In this document: in pieces, positions 1 through 9,671 of the stretch | How the letters are laid out: each line of letters begins with the position of its first letter | Numbering within the stretch: position 1 is the stretch's first letter | Assembly (NCBI RefSeq): GCF_013377085.1 | Contig: NZ_JACAAX010000009.1 | Coordinates: forward strand, 87,361-151,360 | Direction: 5' to 3' | Source: Rhodoplanes sp. | GTDB taxonomy: Bacteria > Pseudomonadota > Alphaproteobacteria > Rhizobiales > Xanthobacteraceae | Length of the DNA stretch: 64,000 nucleotides | Notes under the pieces: model-generated | Database searches by the model: none | The model's input: the letters and a program-made list of their open reading frames with translations, nothing else | Told to the model about the DNA's origin: nothing | Made by a program: the position numbers and the translations under genes

Positions 1-105
1 TCGGCCACCGCCTCGGTGCGCGGCGCGCTCGCGGCGGGCGACCAGATCGCGGAACGCGGCATCGTGGCGCTGCTCGCCGAGCTCGCCGCCGTCGACCAGG
101 ACTGA
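1..105 (+). CDS. RND efflux periplasmic adaptor, 3' end (partial)
   Basis: Thirty-four codons and a TGA stop are visible; the 5' part lies left of the window. The tail contains AAGDQIAERGIVALLAEL, which resembles the closing beta-strand of HlyD/CusB-type membrane fusion proteins. The stop is four bases before the start of an RND pump gene, as expected for an adaptor-pump operon. The adaptor would link the inner-membrane pump to an outer-membrane channel. The call rests on this short tail plus context. Confidence 0.6.
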   Translation, partial: SATASVRGALAAGDQIAERGIVALLAELAAVDQD

Positions 106-109
106 CCCG

Positions 110-3100
110 ATGCTCTCGAACCTCGTCGACATCGCCCTCAAGCAGCGCCTTCTCGTCTTCATCGGCGCGCTCGCGCTCGCCGTCTGGGGCGCGACCGCCT
201 ATCAGAAGCTCGCCATCGACGCCTTCCCGGACGTCGCGCCCGTGCAGGTGCTCGTCTCCATGCGGGCGCCCGGCCTGACGCCGGAGGAGCTCGAGAGCCG
301 CGTCACCACGCCGATCGAGCTCGCCGCGCGCGGCATCCCCAATCTGGTGCGCATGCGCTCGACGACGCGCTACGCGGTGGCGCTGATGACCTTCGAGTTC
401 GCCGACGGCACCGACATCTTCTGGGCGCGCGCCCAGGTCAACGAGCGCCTGCAGGAGGTGCGCAGCCAGCTTCCCGCCGACGCCGACGGCGGCCTCGCCC
501 CGATCATCACGCCGCTCGCCGAGATGGTGATGTTCACCATCGAGTCCGACAGCCTGACGGCGCAGGAGAAGCGCTCGCTGCTCGACTGGACGATCCGCCC
601 GGCGCTGCGCGGCCTGCCCGGCGTCGCCGACGTCAACGTGCTGGGTGGCTTCGTGCGGACCTTCGAGGTGATCCCGTCCGCGTCCGCCATGGCGGCGCGC
701 GGCATCACCACGCAGATGCTGGAGAAGGCCATCGAGGGCAACAACCGCAACGACGGCGCCGGCCGCATCCGCAACGGCGAGGAGGCCCTGCTGGTGCGCT
801 CGGAGGGCCGCATCCGCACCCTCGACGACGTCCGCAACACCATCGTGGCGGTGAAGAACGGCTCGGTGGTGCGGGTCGGCGACGTCGCCGACGTGCGCTT
901 CGGCGCGCTCGCCCGCAACGGCGTGGTGACGGCGGACGCCGCCGGCGAGACCGTGTGGGGCATGGTGCTCGGTCTGCGCGGCGCCAACGCCCGCACCGTG
1001 GTCGACGGCGTCAAGGCGCGCCTCGCCACGCTGAAGCCGCAACTTCCCGAGAACACCGGGATCGTGATCTTCTACGACCGCAGCGAGCTGATCGGCGAGG
1101 CGGTGTGGACCGTGCAGAAGGTGCTGCTCGAGGCGGTCGCGCTGGTCGTCGTGATGCTGCTGCTGTTCCTCGGCAATCTCCGCTCCGCGCTGGTCGTGTC
1201 GCTGATCCTGCCGCTCGCCGTGCTGGCCACCTTCGGGGTGATGCGCCAGCTCGGCTGGTCGGCCAACATCATGTCGCTCGGCGGCCTCGCCATCGCGATC
1301 GGCATCCTGGTCGATTGCGCCGTGGTGGTGGTCGAGAACGTCGAGCACCGTCTTTCGACTGTGGAGAAGCCCGACCTCGCCACCCGGCTGCGGCTCACCC
1401 TGGAGGCGACCCGCGAGGTCGCGGTGCCGCTGGTCTCGGGCGTCGCCATCATCGTCGTGGTGTTCACGCCGCTGCTCGCCCTGCAGGGCCTGGAAGGGCG
1501 GCTGTTCAGCCCGGTGGCGCTGACCATCGTGGTCGCGCTGATCGCGGCGCTGGTGCTGTCGCTCACCGTCGTGCCGGCCCTGTCGGCGCATGTGCTGCGG
1601 GCCGGCGCCCATGCCGAGCCGTGGCTGGTGCGCAAGCTGCACGCCGGCTACGACCCGCTGCTCGCCTTTGTGATGCGCAAGCCCGTCGCCGTGGTGGTCG
1701 CGGTCGTGCTCGGCATCGCGGCGGTCGCCGTGGTGTTTCCGCGCATCGGCAGCACCTTCATGCCGGTGATGGACGAGGGCACGCCGGTCGTCACCATCCG
1801 GAAATTTCCGACCATCTCGGTCGACGAGGCGGCGCAGACCGATCTGCGCATCCAGCAGGCGCTGATGTCCGAAATCCCGGAGATCAAGCGGATCATGGCA
1901 CGGGCCGGCGCCGACGAGCTCGGCATCGATCCGGTCGGCCTCAACGAGACCGACATGTTCATGACGCTGGCGCCCAAGGAGCAGTGGCGCGGTCCCGACA
2001 TGCGCTGGTTTCTCGGCGAGCTGCGCCGCGTGCTCGACGGCGTTCCGGGCATCGACTTCGCGCTGACCCAGCCGATCGACATGCGCGTCCAGGAGATGAT
2101 CATCGGGGCGCGCGGCGACGTGGTCGTGAAGGTGTTCGGCGACGACATTTCGACTCTCAATCGGGTCGCCCGCGACGTCGCTCGCGCGATCCGCACCGTG
2201 CCGGGAGCGATCGACGTGTTCGCGCTGCGCAACGCCGGGATGCGCTACTTCACCGTGGCGGTCGATCGCGACAAGGCCGGCCGGTTCGGCCTCAACGCCG
2301 AGGAGGTGCAGGAGGCGCTGCGCGTGTGGGTCGACGGACGCCGGCTCGGGCTGGTGCTGGAAGGGCAGGTCCGCACGCCGCTGGTGATTCGCGGCGAGGA
2401 GCGGCTGCGCGCCTCGGCGGCTGATCTCGCCCGCGTGCCGATCGTGCTGCCCGGCGGCGGCACCGTCGAGCTGTCGCAGGTGGCCGCCATCAATGTGGAG
2501 GACGGGCCGATCCAGGTGATCCGCGAGGACGGCCAGCGTTTCGCCACCGTTCTGTCGAACGTGCGCGGACGCGACCTCGTCGGCTTCGTCGACGACGCCA
2601 AGGCGGCGGTCGCCGCCAAGGTGGAGATGCCGAAGGGCTATTCGCTGGTCTGGGGCGGCCAGTTCGAGAACCAGCAGCGCGCCGCCGCGCGGCTCGCCAT
2701 CGTCGTGCCGATCGCGCTCGGCGCCATCTTCCTGCTGCTCTACCTCACCTTTGGCTCGCTGCGGCAGGCGACCCTGGTGTTCTGCAACGTGCCCTTCGCC
2801 ACCATCGGCGGCGTCGTCGCGCTGTGGGCGTCGGGCGAGTTCCTGTCGGTGCCGGCCTCGGTCGGCTTCATTGCCCTGATGGGCATCGCGGTGCTCAACG
2901 GCGTGGTGCTGGTCTCCTACATCAACGAGGTCTGTGCCCGCGGCGACCTGCCGTTCCGCGAGGCCGTGATGGAAGGGGCGCGCCGGCGGCTGCGGCCCGT
3001 GATGTTGACCGCGTCGATCGCCGCGCTCGGTCTCGTCCCGTTCCTGTTCGCCGACGGCCCCGGCGCCGAGATCCAGCGTCCGCTCGCCATCGTGGTGATC

Positions 3101-3355
3101 GGCGGCCTGGTCACGGCGACGGCGTTGACGCTCCTTCTGCTGCCGATCCTCTACGACCGCTTCGCCCTGCCGCGCGCCGAGCGGCGGAGGCTGGCGGCGC
3201 AGGACGCGGCACGGGAGGAGGGCGGGCCGGCCGATGAGGAGCCTGCGGTTGCGGCGGCGCCGGTTGCGACAGCGGTCGTGTCGACGCACGGGTCCGGCCC
3301 GTCGTCCGCTCACGCAACCGGCAAGGCCCCCACGGTCGGTGTCTTGGCGCCGTGA
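110..3355 (+). CDS. RND efflux permease, heavy-metal (HME, CzcA/CusA) type
   Basis: This 1081-residue protein has the full RND plan: TM1 near residues 14-31, a large periplasmic loop, TM2-6 around 335-500, TM7 near 525-545, a second loop and TM8-12 around 870-1035. The TM4 proton-relay segment reads VDCAVVVVEN with D402 and E409, spaced seven apart as in CusA-type pumps; the extra Asp of the CzcA ALDFG motif is absent (AIAIG here). The C-terminal VPASVGFIALMGIAVLNG stretch also favours the HME branch over AcrB-type pumps. It would export a metal cation by proton antiport; the metal cannot be read from the sequence. The last 40 or so residues are a hydrophilic tail. It follows the adaptor gene directly, probably as one transcript. 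Confidence 0.85.
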   Translation: MLSNLVDIALKQRLLVFIGALALAVWGATAYQKLAIDAFPDVAPVQVLVSMRAPGLTPEELESRVTTPIELAARGIPNLVRMRSTTRYAVALMTFEFADGTDIFWARAQVNERLQEVRSQLPADADGGLAPIITPLAEMVMFTIESDSLTAQEKRSLLDWTIRPALRGLPGVADVNVLGGFVRTFEVIPSASAMAARGITTQMLEKAIEGNNRNDGAGRIRNGEEALLVRSEGRIRTLDDVRNTIVAVKNGSVVRVGDVADVRFGALARNGVVTADAAGETVWGMVLGLRGANARTVVDGVKARLATLKPQLPENTGIVIFYDRSELIGEAVWTVQKVLLEAVALVVVMLLLFLGNLRSALVVSLILPLAVLATFGVMRQLGWSANIMSLGGLAIAIGILVDCAVVVVENVEHRLSTVEKPDLATRLRLTLEATREVAVPLVSGVAIIVVVFTPLLALQGLEGRLFSPVALTIVVALIAALVLSLTVVPALSAHVLRAGAHAEPWLVRKLHAGYDPLLAFVMRKPVAVVVAVVLGIAAVAVVFPRIGSTFMPVMDEGTPVVTIRKFPTISVDEAAQTDLRIQQALMSEIPEIKRIMARAGADELGIDPVGLNETDMFMTLAPKEQWRGPDMRWFLGELRRVLDGVPGIDFALTQPIDMRVQEMIIGARGDVVVKVFGDDISTLNRVARDVARAIRTVPGAIDVFALRNAGMRYFTVAVDRDKAGRFGLNAEEVQEALRVWVDGRRLGLVLEGQVRTPLVIRGEERLRASAADLARVPIVLPGGGTVELSQVAAINVEDGPIQVIREDGQRFATVLSNVRGRDLVGFVDDAKAAVAAKVEMPKGYSLVWGGQFENQQRAAARLAIVVPIALGAIFLLLYLTFGSLRQATLVFCNVPFATIGGVVALWASGEFLSVPASVGFIALMGIAVLNGVVLVSYINEVCARGDLPFREAVMEGARRRLRPVMLTASIAALGLVPFLFADGPGAEIQRPLAIVVIGGLVTATALTLLLLPILYDRFALPRAERRRLAAQDAAREEGGPADEEPAVAAAPVATAVVSTHGSGPSSAHATGKAPTVGVLAP

Positions 3356-3470
3356 TGGAGCGGCGCGCCGAGGCGTCCGCGATCGCCCCGTCGGAGGCTG
3401 CGGCACGTCTGTGGATCACCCCGATCTGCTATGGTCGTCGCAGCACCAGACCAGGGGTGAGCGCCAAAAG

Positions 3471-4493
3471 ATGCCGGATCGCGACCTGCTCATCGGCCGT
3501 CTGCCGAAATGCGAACTGCACATCCACATCGAGGGCTCGCTGGAGCCCGAGATGGTCCTTTCGCTGGCGCGCCGCAACGGCATCCGGCTGCCATGGGACT
3601 CGGTCGAGGCGCTGCGCCGCGCCTACCGGTTCGGCTCGCTGCAGGATTTTTTGGACGTCTACTATGTCGGGATGTCCGTGCTGGTCACCGAGCAGGATTT
3701 TTACGACCTCGCCACCGCGTATCTCCAGCGGGCGCACGCCGATAATGTCGTGCATGTCGAGATGTTCTTCGATCCGCAGGGCCACACCAGCCGCGGCATC
3801 CCCTTCGACACGGTGGTGAACGGCCTTTTCCGCGCCTGCGTCGATGCGCGTGAAACGCTCGGCATCCAGGCGAGCCTGATCATGTGCTTCCTGCGCCATC
3901 TCGACGAGGCTGGTGCGCACCGTACCCTCGACGCGGCGCTGGTGCACCGCGACCGCATCGTCGGGGTGGGGCTCGACTCGTCGGAAAAGGGGAATCCGCC
4001 CGAAAAATTCAGGAACGTCTTTCGCCGCGCCCGCGACGCCGGCTTCGCGCTGTTCGCCCACGCCGGCGAGGAGGGGCCGCCCAACTATGTGTGGCAGGCG
4101 CTCGACGTGCTCGGCGTCGCCCGCGTCGACCACGGCAATCGGGCGCTGGAGGACGCGGCGCTCGTCGCGCGGCTCGCCCGCGACCGCGTGCCGCTCACCG
4201 TCTGCCCGCTGTCCAATCTGCGTCTGCGCGTCGTCGACGACCTGAAGCATCATCCGCTGCGGCACATGATGGAGAAGGACCTCGCCGTCACGGTGAACTC
4301 GGACGATCCGGCCTATTTCGGCGGCTATGTGAACGACAATTTTTCAGCCGTCGTCCGTGCGCTCGACCTCTCCGCGCCCGAGATCGTCGCGCTGGCCCGC
4401 AACAGCTTTTCCGCCGCCATGATGCCGGAGGCCGAGCGCGCCCGCGCGCTGGCCCGCTTCGATGCGGCCGTGAAAGGGATAGGGAGTGAGTAG
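3471..4493 (+). CDS. adenine deaminase (adenosine-deaminase superfamily)
   Basis: The 340-residue protein has the amidohydrolase metal sites HIHIEG (H17, H19), HAGEE (H197) and VNSDDPAYFGG (D278, D279). Segments such as VHVEMFFDPQGHTSRGI, GLDSSE, HAGEEGPPNYVWQALD and PLTVCPLSN closely match the Pseudomonas PA0148-type enzymes, for which adenine rather than adenosine is the substrate; that is family knowledge, so the substrate here is inferred. It would convert adenine to hypoxanthine in purine salvage. The ATG at 3471 is chosen because homology begins there; the open frame runs further upstream without family similarity. It lies 115 bases after the RND gene and converges with a small membrane protein gene. 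Confidence 0.85.
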   Translation: MPDRDLLIGRLPKCELHIHIEGSLEPEMVLSLARRNGIRLPWDSVEALRRAYRFGSLQDFLDVYYVGMSVLVTEQDFYDLATAYLQRAHADNVVHVEMFFDPQGHTSRGIPFDTVVNGLFRACVDARETLGIQASLIMCFLRHLDEAGAHRTLDAALVHRDRIVGVGLDSSEKGNPPEKFRNVFRRARDAGFALFAHAGEEGPPNYVWQALDVLGVARVDHGNRALEDAALVARLARDRVPLTVCPLSNLRLRVVDDLKHHPLRHMMEKDLAVTVNSDDPAYFGGYVNDNFSAVVRALDLSAPEIVALARNSFSAAMMPEAERARALARFDAAVKGIGSE

Positions 4494-4532
4494 GGCGGCG
4501 CCTCTGGATGCTGCGGCGGCCGCCGCCCCTAC
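4490..4532. terminator. hairpin shared by two convergent stop codons
   Basis: GTAGGGCGGCG near 4490 can pair with CGCCGCCCCTAC ending at 4532, with one bulged base. The arms include the stop codons of the deaminase gene (plus) and the small membrane protein gene (minus). There is no T tract, so this is a candidate bidirectional hairpin only. Confidence 0.35.
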
Positions 4533-4894
4533 TTCCCGCCGAAAGCGTCACGGAAGGAGTCGAACCGGGAGGTGGTCTTTTCCTTGATCTCCCGCTTGCG
4601 GGCGGGGTCGCAGGTGACGATGCCCTTGTCGACCATCTGCTGGGTGCGGTTGTCCACCGTGTACTCCCGGCAGTTGCCCATATTGTCGACCTTCAGCCAC
4701 ATGCGGCCATAGCGCCGGACCTCGGCCTCGGGCGGCGGCGCCGGGCCGAACAGCGCCGACAGTTGCTCGCTCGGCGGCGAATAGCCGAGTTGGCGGGCGC
4801 CGACCTCGTAGCCGACGAGTGCGATCGCCGCCACGCCGGCCACATAGGCCGCGAGGGCGACGATCCCACGATTGGCATGGTGGATCTTGATCAT
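4529..4894 (-). CDS. small membrane-anchored hypothetical protein
   Basis: This 121-residue protein has one N-terminal hydrophobic segment (GIVALAAYVAGVAAIALVGY, residues 10-29) after a short basic start. The remainder looks soluble, with NMGNCREYTVDNRTQQMVDK and a charged end (PARKREIKEKTTSRFDSF). It is probably anchored in the inner membrane with the rest in the periplasm. Two cysteines (in NCREY and VTCDP) may pair. No named family was recognised. The coding call rests on the clean anchor-plus-domain layout and on alternative frames making less sense. Confidence 0.6.
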   Translation of the reverse strand: MIKIHHANRGIVALAAYVAGVAAIALVGYEVGARQLGYSPPSEQLSALFGPAPPPEAEVRRYGRMWLKVDNMGNCREYTVDNRTQQMVDKGIVTCDPARKREIKEKTTSRFDSFRDAFGGK

Positions 4895-5140
4895 GGGTCT
4901 GATCCACAGGCTAAGGCAGGCCGGTTAATCTGAGTTTACGCCGGGCACGGGTCTTCGACGTTTCAGTATTTTGCTGTGGAAACAAAGGCGTGGCTCCGAC
5001 ACTCGGCATCGGCCCGCGACGAGAAGACAGGCGCGCGGGCGAAAAACTGGTATAACCAGACCTCGCGACGCACCCCGTCCGAATCACCGGGCGGGGAACG
5101 TCGGTCGCATGCCTTTGGACGCCAGCCCTGGAAGGACGCC

Positions 5141-6442
5141 GTGACCGCCCTGGCCCGCTTGTTGTGGACGGCCGCCGCCGTCGCTCTCCCGCTCGGTCTC
5201 GCCGCCTGTGGCGAGCAGAACCACTACGTCGCCCCGCCGCCTCCGAAGGTCACGGTGGCGAAGCCGGTGCAGCAACAGGCGATCCGCTATCTCGAGGCGA
5301 CCGGCTCGACCGCGCCCGTCAACCAGGCGGATCTGGTCGCCCGGGTCGCCGGCTTCGTGCAGGGCATCAGCTACAACGACGGCGAGGAGGTGAAGCAAGG
5401 CCGGCTCCTGTTCACCATCGAGCCCGAGCCCTACCGGGTGAAGGTGGAGCAGTCCAAGGCGGCCGAACTCGGTGCCGAGGCCAATCTCAAGCAGCAGCAG
5501 ATCGTCTACGACCGCCAGGTCGACCTGGTCGCCAAGCAGGCGAGCCCGCAGTCGCTGCTCGACCAGGCGACCGCCAGCCGCGATTCGGCACAGTCCAACC
5601 TGGACCAGTCGAAGGCCAACACCCAGCTCGCCGTGATCAACGACGGCTACACCCGCGTCACCGCTCCGTTCGACGGCGTGGTGACGGCCCGCCAGGTATC
5701 GCTCGGCCAGTATGTCGGCGCCAACGGCCAGCCGACCACGCTCGCCACAATCGTGCAGATTTCGCCGATCTACGTGAACTTCAACATCAGCGAGACCGAC
5801 GTCCAGCGCGTCCGGGACGAGATGACGCGCCTCGGCCTGACCCGCGACGACATCCGCAAGGTGCCGGTCGAGATCGCCACCCAGACCGAGACCGGCTACC
5901 CGCATGTCGGCACGCTCGACTACGTCGCGCCTTCGGTCAGCGCCTCGACCGGCACGCTGCTGGCGCGCGCCGTCCTGGCGAACGAGAAGCGCGGCCTGCT
6001 GCCCGGCTATTTCGTGCGGGTGCGACTGCCGATCGAGCGCATCCCCAACGCGCTCCTGGTGCCGGACACGGCGATCGGCAGCGACCAGGGCGGCCGTTAC
6101 CTGCTGGTGATCGGCAAGGACGATGTCGTCGAGCAGCGCAAGGTCGAGGTCGGCCCGCAGGTCGGCGACCTGCGGGTGATCGAGAAGGGCATCGGGCCGG
6201 ACGACCGCATCGTGGTCGCGGGTGCGCTGCGCGCCGTGCCGGGCCAGAAGGTCGATCCGCAGCTCACCACGATCGCGGCGCCGCCGCCCGTCCAACTGCC
6301 GACCGCGCCGGTCGCGCCGCCGCCGCTGCCCAACACGCTGCCAGTCGTGCCCAAGGTGGCCGACCCCGTGCTCCCGCCGCATCCCTCGCCGGCGCCGCCC
6401 GGCGTGCCCGGCGGGCTGCCGCGACCCCGCACCATGCAGTGA
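5141..6442 (+). CDS. RND multidrug efflux adaptor lipoprotein (MFP)
   Basis: The GTG at 5141 is chosen because GGAAGGA lies just upstream and it gives a lipoprotein signal ending LGLAACG; an ATG 55 codons earlier gives an implausible leader. The protein (433 residues) has the AcrA order: lipoyl half (VARVAGFVQGISYNDGEEV), coiled-coil hairpin (about 95-155), second half (VTAPFDGVVTARQVSLGQYV), then beta-barrel and membrane-proximal domains. It would sit on the inner membrane and bridge the next gene's pump to a TolC-type channel not encoded nearby. The last 50 residues or so are strongly proline-rich, which is unusual for the family. Confidence 0.9.
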   Translation: MTALARLLWTAAAVALPLGLAACGEQNHYVAPPPPKVTVAKPVQQQAIRYLEATGSTAPVNQADLVARVAGFVQGISYNDGEEVKQGRLLFTIEPEPYRVKVEQSKAAELGAEANLKQQQIVYDRQVDLVAKQASPQSLLDQATASRDSAQSNLDQSKANTQLAVINDGYTRVTAPFDGVVTARQVSLGQYVGANGQPTTLATIVQISPIYVNFNISETDVQRVRDEMTRLGLTRDDIRKVPVEIATQTETGYPHVGTLDYVAPSVSASTGTLLARAVLANEKRGLLPGYFVRVRLPIERIPNALLVPDTAIGSDQGGRYLLVIGKDDVVEQRKVEVGPQVGDLRVIEKGIGPDDRIVVAGALRAVPGQKVDPQLTTIAAPPPVQLPTAPVAPPPLPNTLPVVPKVADPVLPPHPSPAPPGVPGGLPRPRTMQ

Positions 6443-6449
6443 GCCCGGC

Positions 6450-9400
6450 ATGATCTCGAAATTCTTCATCGAGCGGCCGGTTCTCGCCAACGTCCTGGCC
6501 ATCCTGATGATCGTGATCGGGGCCGTGGCGCTGCTGCGGCTGCCGGTCTCGCAGTATCCCGATGTGGTGCCGCCCACCGTCCAGGTGACGACCAGCTATC
6601 CGGGTGCCAGCGCCCGCACCGTCGTCGACACGGTGTCGCTGCCGATCGAGCAGCAGGTCAACGGCGTCCAGGGCATGATCTACATGCAGTCCTACGCCGG
6701 GTCGGACGGCAGCTACACGCTGACCGTCACGTTCGAGATCGGCACCGATCTCGACATGGCGCAGGTGCTGGTCCAGAACCGCGTCGCCACCGCGCTGTCG
6801 CAACTGCCGCAGTCCGTCCAGGTGCAGGGCGTGACGGTGCAGAAGAAGATGACGTCGATCCTGCAGATCGTCACCCTGACGTCGCCTGACAACCGCTACG
6901 ACAGCCTCTATCTCGCCAACTACGCGACCATCAGGCTGCGCGACGAGATCTCGCGCCTGCCCGGCGTCGGCAATGTCACGGTGTTCGGCGCCGGCCAGTA
7001 CTCGATGCGGATCTGGCTCGATCCCAACCGGATGCAGGCGCGCGCGCTGACCACCCAGGACGTGGTGCAGGCGCTGCAGGGCCAGAACGAGCAGGTGACG
7101 GCCGGCCAGGTCGGCATGCCGCCGTCGCCCAAGACGCAGAACTTCCAGTATACGCTCGAGGTGCTCGGGCGCCTCGACGATCCCGAGCAGTTCGCCGCCG
7201 TCATCGTCAAGACCGGGCAGAACGGCGAGGTGACGCGGGTGCGCGACATCGGCCGGGTCGAGCTCGGCGCCCAGACCTACAGCCAGATCTTCACCCAGGA
7301 CGGTCAGCCGTCCGCCGGCATCGCCATCTACCAGTCGCCCGGCGCCAACGCGCTCGACGTCGCCGATCGGGTCAAGGCCAAGATGACGGTGCTGGCCAAG
7401 GATTTTCCGCAAGGGCTCGTCTACGGGGTGCCGTTCGACACGACGATCTTCGTCACCCAGTCGATCAACGAGGTCTACAAGACGCTCTACGAGGCGGCGA
7501 TCCTGGTGCTGATCGTCATCCTCATGTTCCTGCAGGACTGGCGCGCCATGCTGGTGCCGGCGACGACCGTGCCGGTGACCATCATCGGCGCCTTCGCCGG
7601 CATGGCGGCGCTCGGCTTCAGCGTCAACCTCTCCACCCTGTTCGCCATCGTGCTGGCGATCGGCATCGTGGTCGACGACGCCATCGTGGTGGTCGAGGGC
7701 GCCGCCCACAACATCGAGAAGGGGATGAGCGGCCACGACGCGGCGATCGGCGCCATGAAGATCCTGCTCGGCCCGATCATCGGCATCACCCTGGTGCTGA
7801 TGGCCGTGTTCCTGCCGGCGGCGTTCCTGCCCGGCCTCACCGGCCGCATGTATGCGCAGTTCGCCCTGGTGATCGCCGCGACCGCGCTGCTCAGCGCCGT
7901 CAACGCCCTTACCCTGAAGCCGACCCAGGCGGCCACCTGGCTGCGCCCGCCGGTGCCGCCGGAAGAGCGCAACGCCTTCTTCCGCGGCTTCAACGCCGTC
8001 TACGGCAAGGCCGAGCACCTCTACGAGGCGCTGATGAAGCGCATGGTGGCGAAGAGCGCCGCCATGGCCGTGCTTGCGCTGATGATCATCGCCGGCGCGT
8101 TCTACGGCTTCACGAGGGTGCCGACCGGCTTCCTGCCGATCGAGGACCAGGGCTACGTGCTGGCGAGCGTGCAATTGCCGGACGGCGCCTCGCTCGGCCG
8201 CACCCAGGCGGTGCTCGACCGGGTGACGGAGATCGCCGGCAAGACGCCGGGCGTGAGGCAGGTGATCGCCATCGCCGGCGTCTCGCCGCTCGACAACTCG
8301 GCCTCGCTCGCCAATGCCGGCGTCGCCTACATCATGCTCGACGACTGGGACAAGCGCGGCAAGGGCGAGGATCTGCGCTCGCTGCTCGTCGGCCTCAACG
8401 GGTCGCTCGGCGCGATCGCCGAGGCCAAGATCCTCGTCGTGCCGCCGCCGCCCATCCAGGGCGTCGGCAATGCCGGCGGCGTCACCATGCAGATCGAGCT
8501 GCGCGACGGCAGCTTCGACCTCGTCAAGCTGCAGGGCATCGTCGACAGCTTCGTCGGCAACGCCGCGACCCAGTCGCAGATCCAGCGCGTCATCTCGACC
8601 TTCCGGTCGGCCGCGCCGCAATACCGGGTCGAGGTCGACCGGGTGAAGACCGAGACCCTGCAGGTGTCGCTCGACCAGGTGTTCCAGACGCTCGCCGGCT
8701 ATCTCGGCTCGACCTATGTCGACCAGTTCAACAAGTTCGGCCGCGTCTTCCAGGTCTATGTGCAGGCCGACGCCGGGTTCCGCCAGCGGCTGGAGGACGT
8801 CCGCAACCTGACGGTCCGCAACGTCAAGGGCGACATGATTCCGCTCGGCACGCTGATGACCATCACGCCGACCGTCGGGGCGCCGCTGATCAGCCTGTAC
8901 AACCTCTACCCGTCGGCCACCATCGTGGCGCTGCCGGCCGCCGGCGTCTCGACCGGCCAGACCATGCGGCTGATGGAGGAGATCGCCGACAAGACCCTGC
9001 CGCCGGGCGCCGGGATCGAATGGACGGCGATGTCGTATCAGGAGAAGATCGTCGGCAACCAGATGTTCATGGTGTTCGCCCTGTCGATCTTCCTGGTCTA
9101 TCTGGTGCTGGCCGGCCAGTACGAGAGCTGGTGGGCGCCGATCGCCGTGGTGCTGGCCGTGCCGCTGTCGCTGCTCGGTCCGGTGGTGGTGCTCAACGCC
9201 CTCAAGCTCGACAACAACCTCTACGTCCAGATCGGCCTGGTGCTGCTGATCGCGCTCTCCGCCAAGAACGCCATCCTGATCGTCGAGTTCGCCCGCGAGA
9301 CGCGGGCCGCCGGCAAGACCATCGTCGAGTCGGCCGTGGAGGGGGCGCGTGAAAGATTCCGGCCGATCCTGATGACGTCGTTCGCCTTCATCCTCGGCGT

Positions 9401-9617
9401 CGCGCCGCTGGTGGTGGCGAGCGGCGCGGGCGCCTCGGCCCGCGCCTCGATCGGCATCACGGTGTTCTCCGGCATGATCGCCTCGACCTGCCTGGCGGTG
9501 CTGTTCGTGCCGTCCTTCTTCGTGCTGATGCAGCGCTTCGAGGAGTTTTTGGCGGAGCGCAAGGCCAGGAAGGCGGGCAAGACGGCCGAGGCGAAGGCCG
9601 AGACCGCGGCGGGGTGA
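6450..9617 (+). CDS. RND multidrug efflux permease, AcrB (HAE1) type
   Basis: The ATG at 6450 opens MISKFFIERPVLANVLAI, the standard start of AcrB-like pumps, eight bases after the adaptor stop; the longer frame upstream is overlap. At 1055 residues it is full length. TM4 carries VVDDAIVVVE with the paired aspartates of the proton relay, and TM10-11 carry NAILIVEFA. It would export hydrophobic drugs or detergents by proton antiport as a trimer with the adaptor and an outer-membrane channel. No TolC gene is adjacent, so the channel is probably shared. Confidence 0.92.
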   Translation: MISKFFIERPVLANVLAILMIVIGAVALLRLPVSQYPDVVPPTVQVTTSYPGASARTVVDTVSLPIEQQVNGVQGMIYMQSYAGSDGSYTLTVTFEIGTDLDMAQVLVQNRVATALSQLPQSVQVQGVTVQKKMTSILQIVTLTSPDNRYDSLYLANYATIRLRDEISRLPGVGNVTVFGAGQYSMRIWLDPNRMQARALTTQDVVQALQGQNEQVTAGQVGMPPSPKTQNFQYTLEVLGRLDDPEQFAAVIVKTGQNGEVTRVRDIGRVELGAQTYSQIFTQDGQPSAGIAIYQSPGANALDVADRVKAKMTVLAKDFPQGLVYGVPFDTTIFVTQSINEVYKTLYEAAILVLIVILMFLQDWRAMLVPATTVPVTIIGAFAGMAALGFSVNLSTLFAIVLAIGIVVDDAIVVVEGAAHNIEKGMSGHDAAIGAMKILLGPIIGITLVLMAVFLPAAFLPGLTGRMYAQFALVIAATALLSAVNALTLKPTQAATWLRPPVPPEERNAFFRGFNAVYGKAEHLYEALMKRMVAKSAAMAVLALMIIAGAFYGFTRVPTGFLPIEDQGYVLASVQLPDGASLGRTQAVLDRVTEIAGKTPGVRQVIAIAGVSPLDNSASLANAGVAYIMLDDWDKRGKGEDLRSLLVGLNGSLGAIAEAKILVVPPPPIQGVGNAGGVTMQIELRDGSFDLVKLQGIVDSFVGNAATQSQIQRVISTFRSAAPQYRVEVDRVKTETLQVSLDQVFQTLAGYLGSTYVDQFNKFGRVFQVYVQADAGFRQRLEDVRNLTVRNVKGDMIPLGTLMTITPTVGAPLISLYNLYPSATIVALPAAGVSTGQTMRLMEEIADKTLPPGAGIEWTAMSYQEKIVGNQMFMVFALSIFLVYLVLAGQYESWWAPIAVVLAVPLSLLGPVVVLNALKLDNNLYVQIGLVLLIALSAKNAILIVEFARETRAAGKTIVESAVEGARERFRPILMTSFAFILGVAPLVVASGAGASARASIGITVFSGMIASTCLAVLFVPSFFVLMQRFEEFLAERKARKAGKTAEAKAETAAG

Positions 9618-9671
9618 GTTGCCACGGCTGCAACGCACCCTGGTGGATGACATGCGAGGCTCGCGGGTGGG

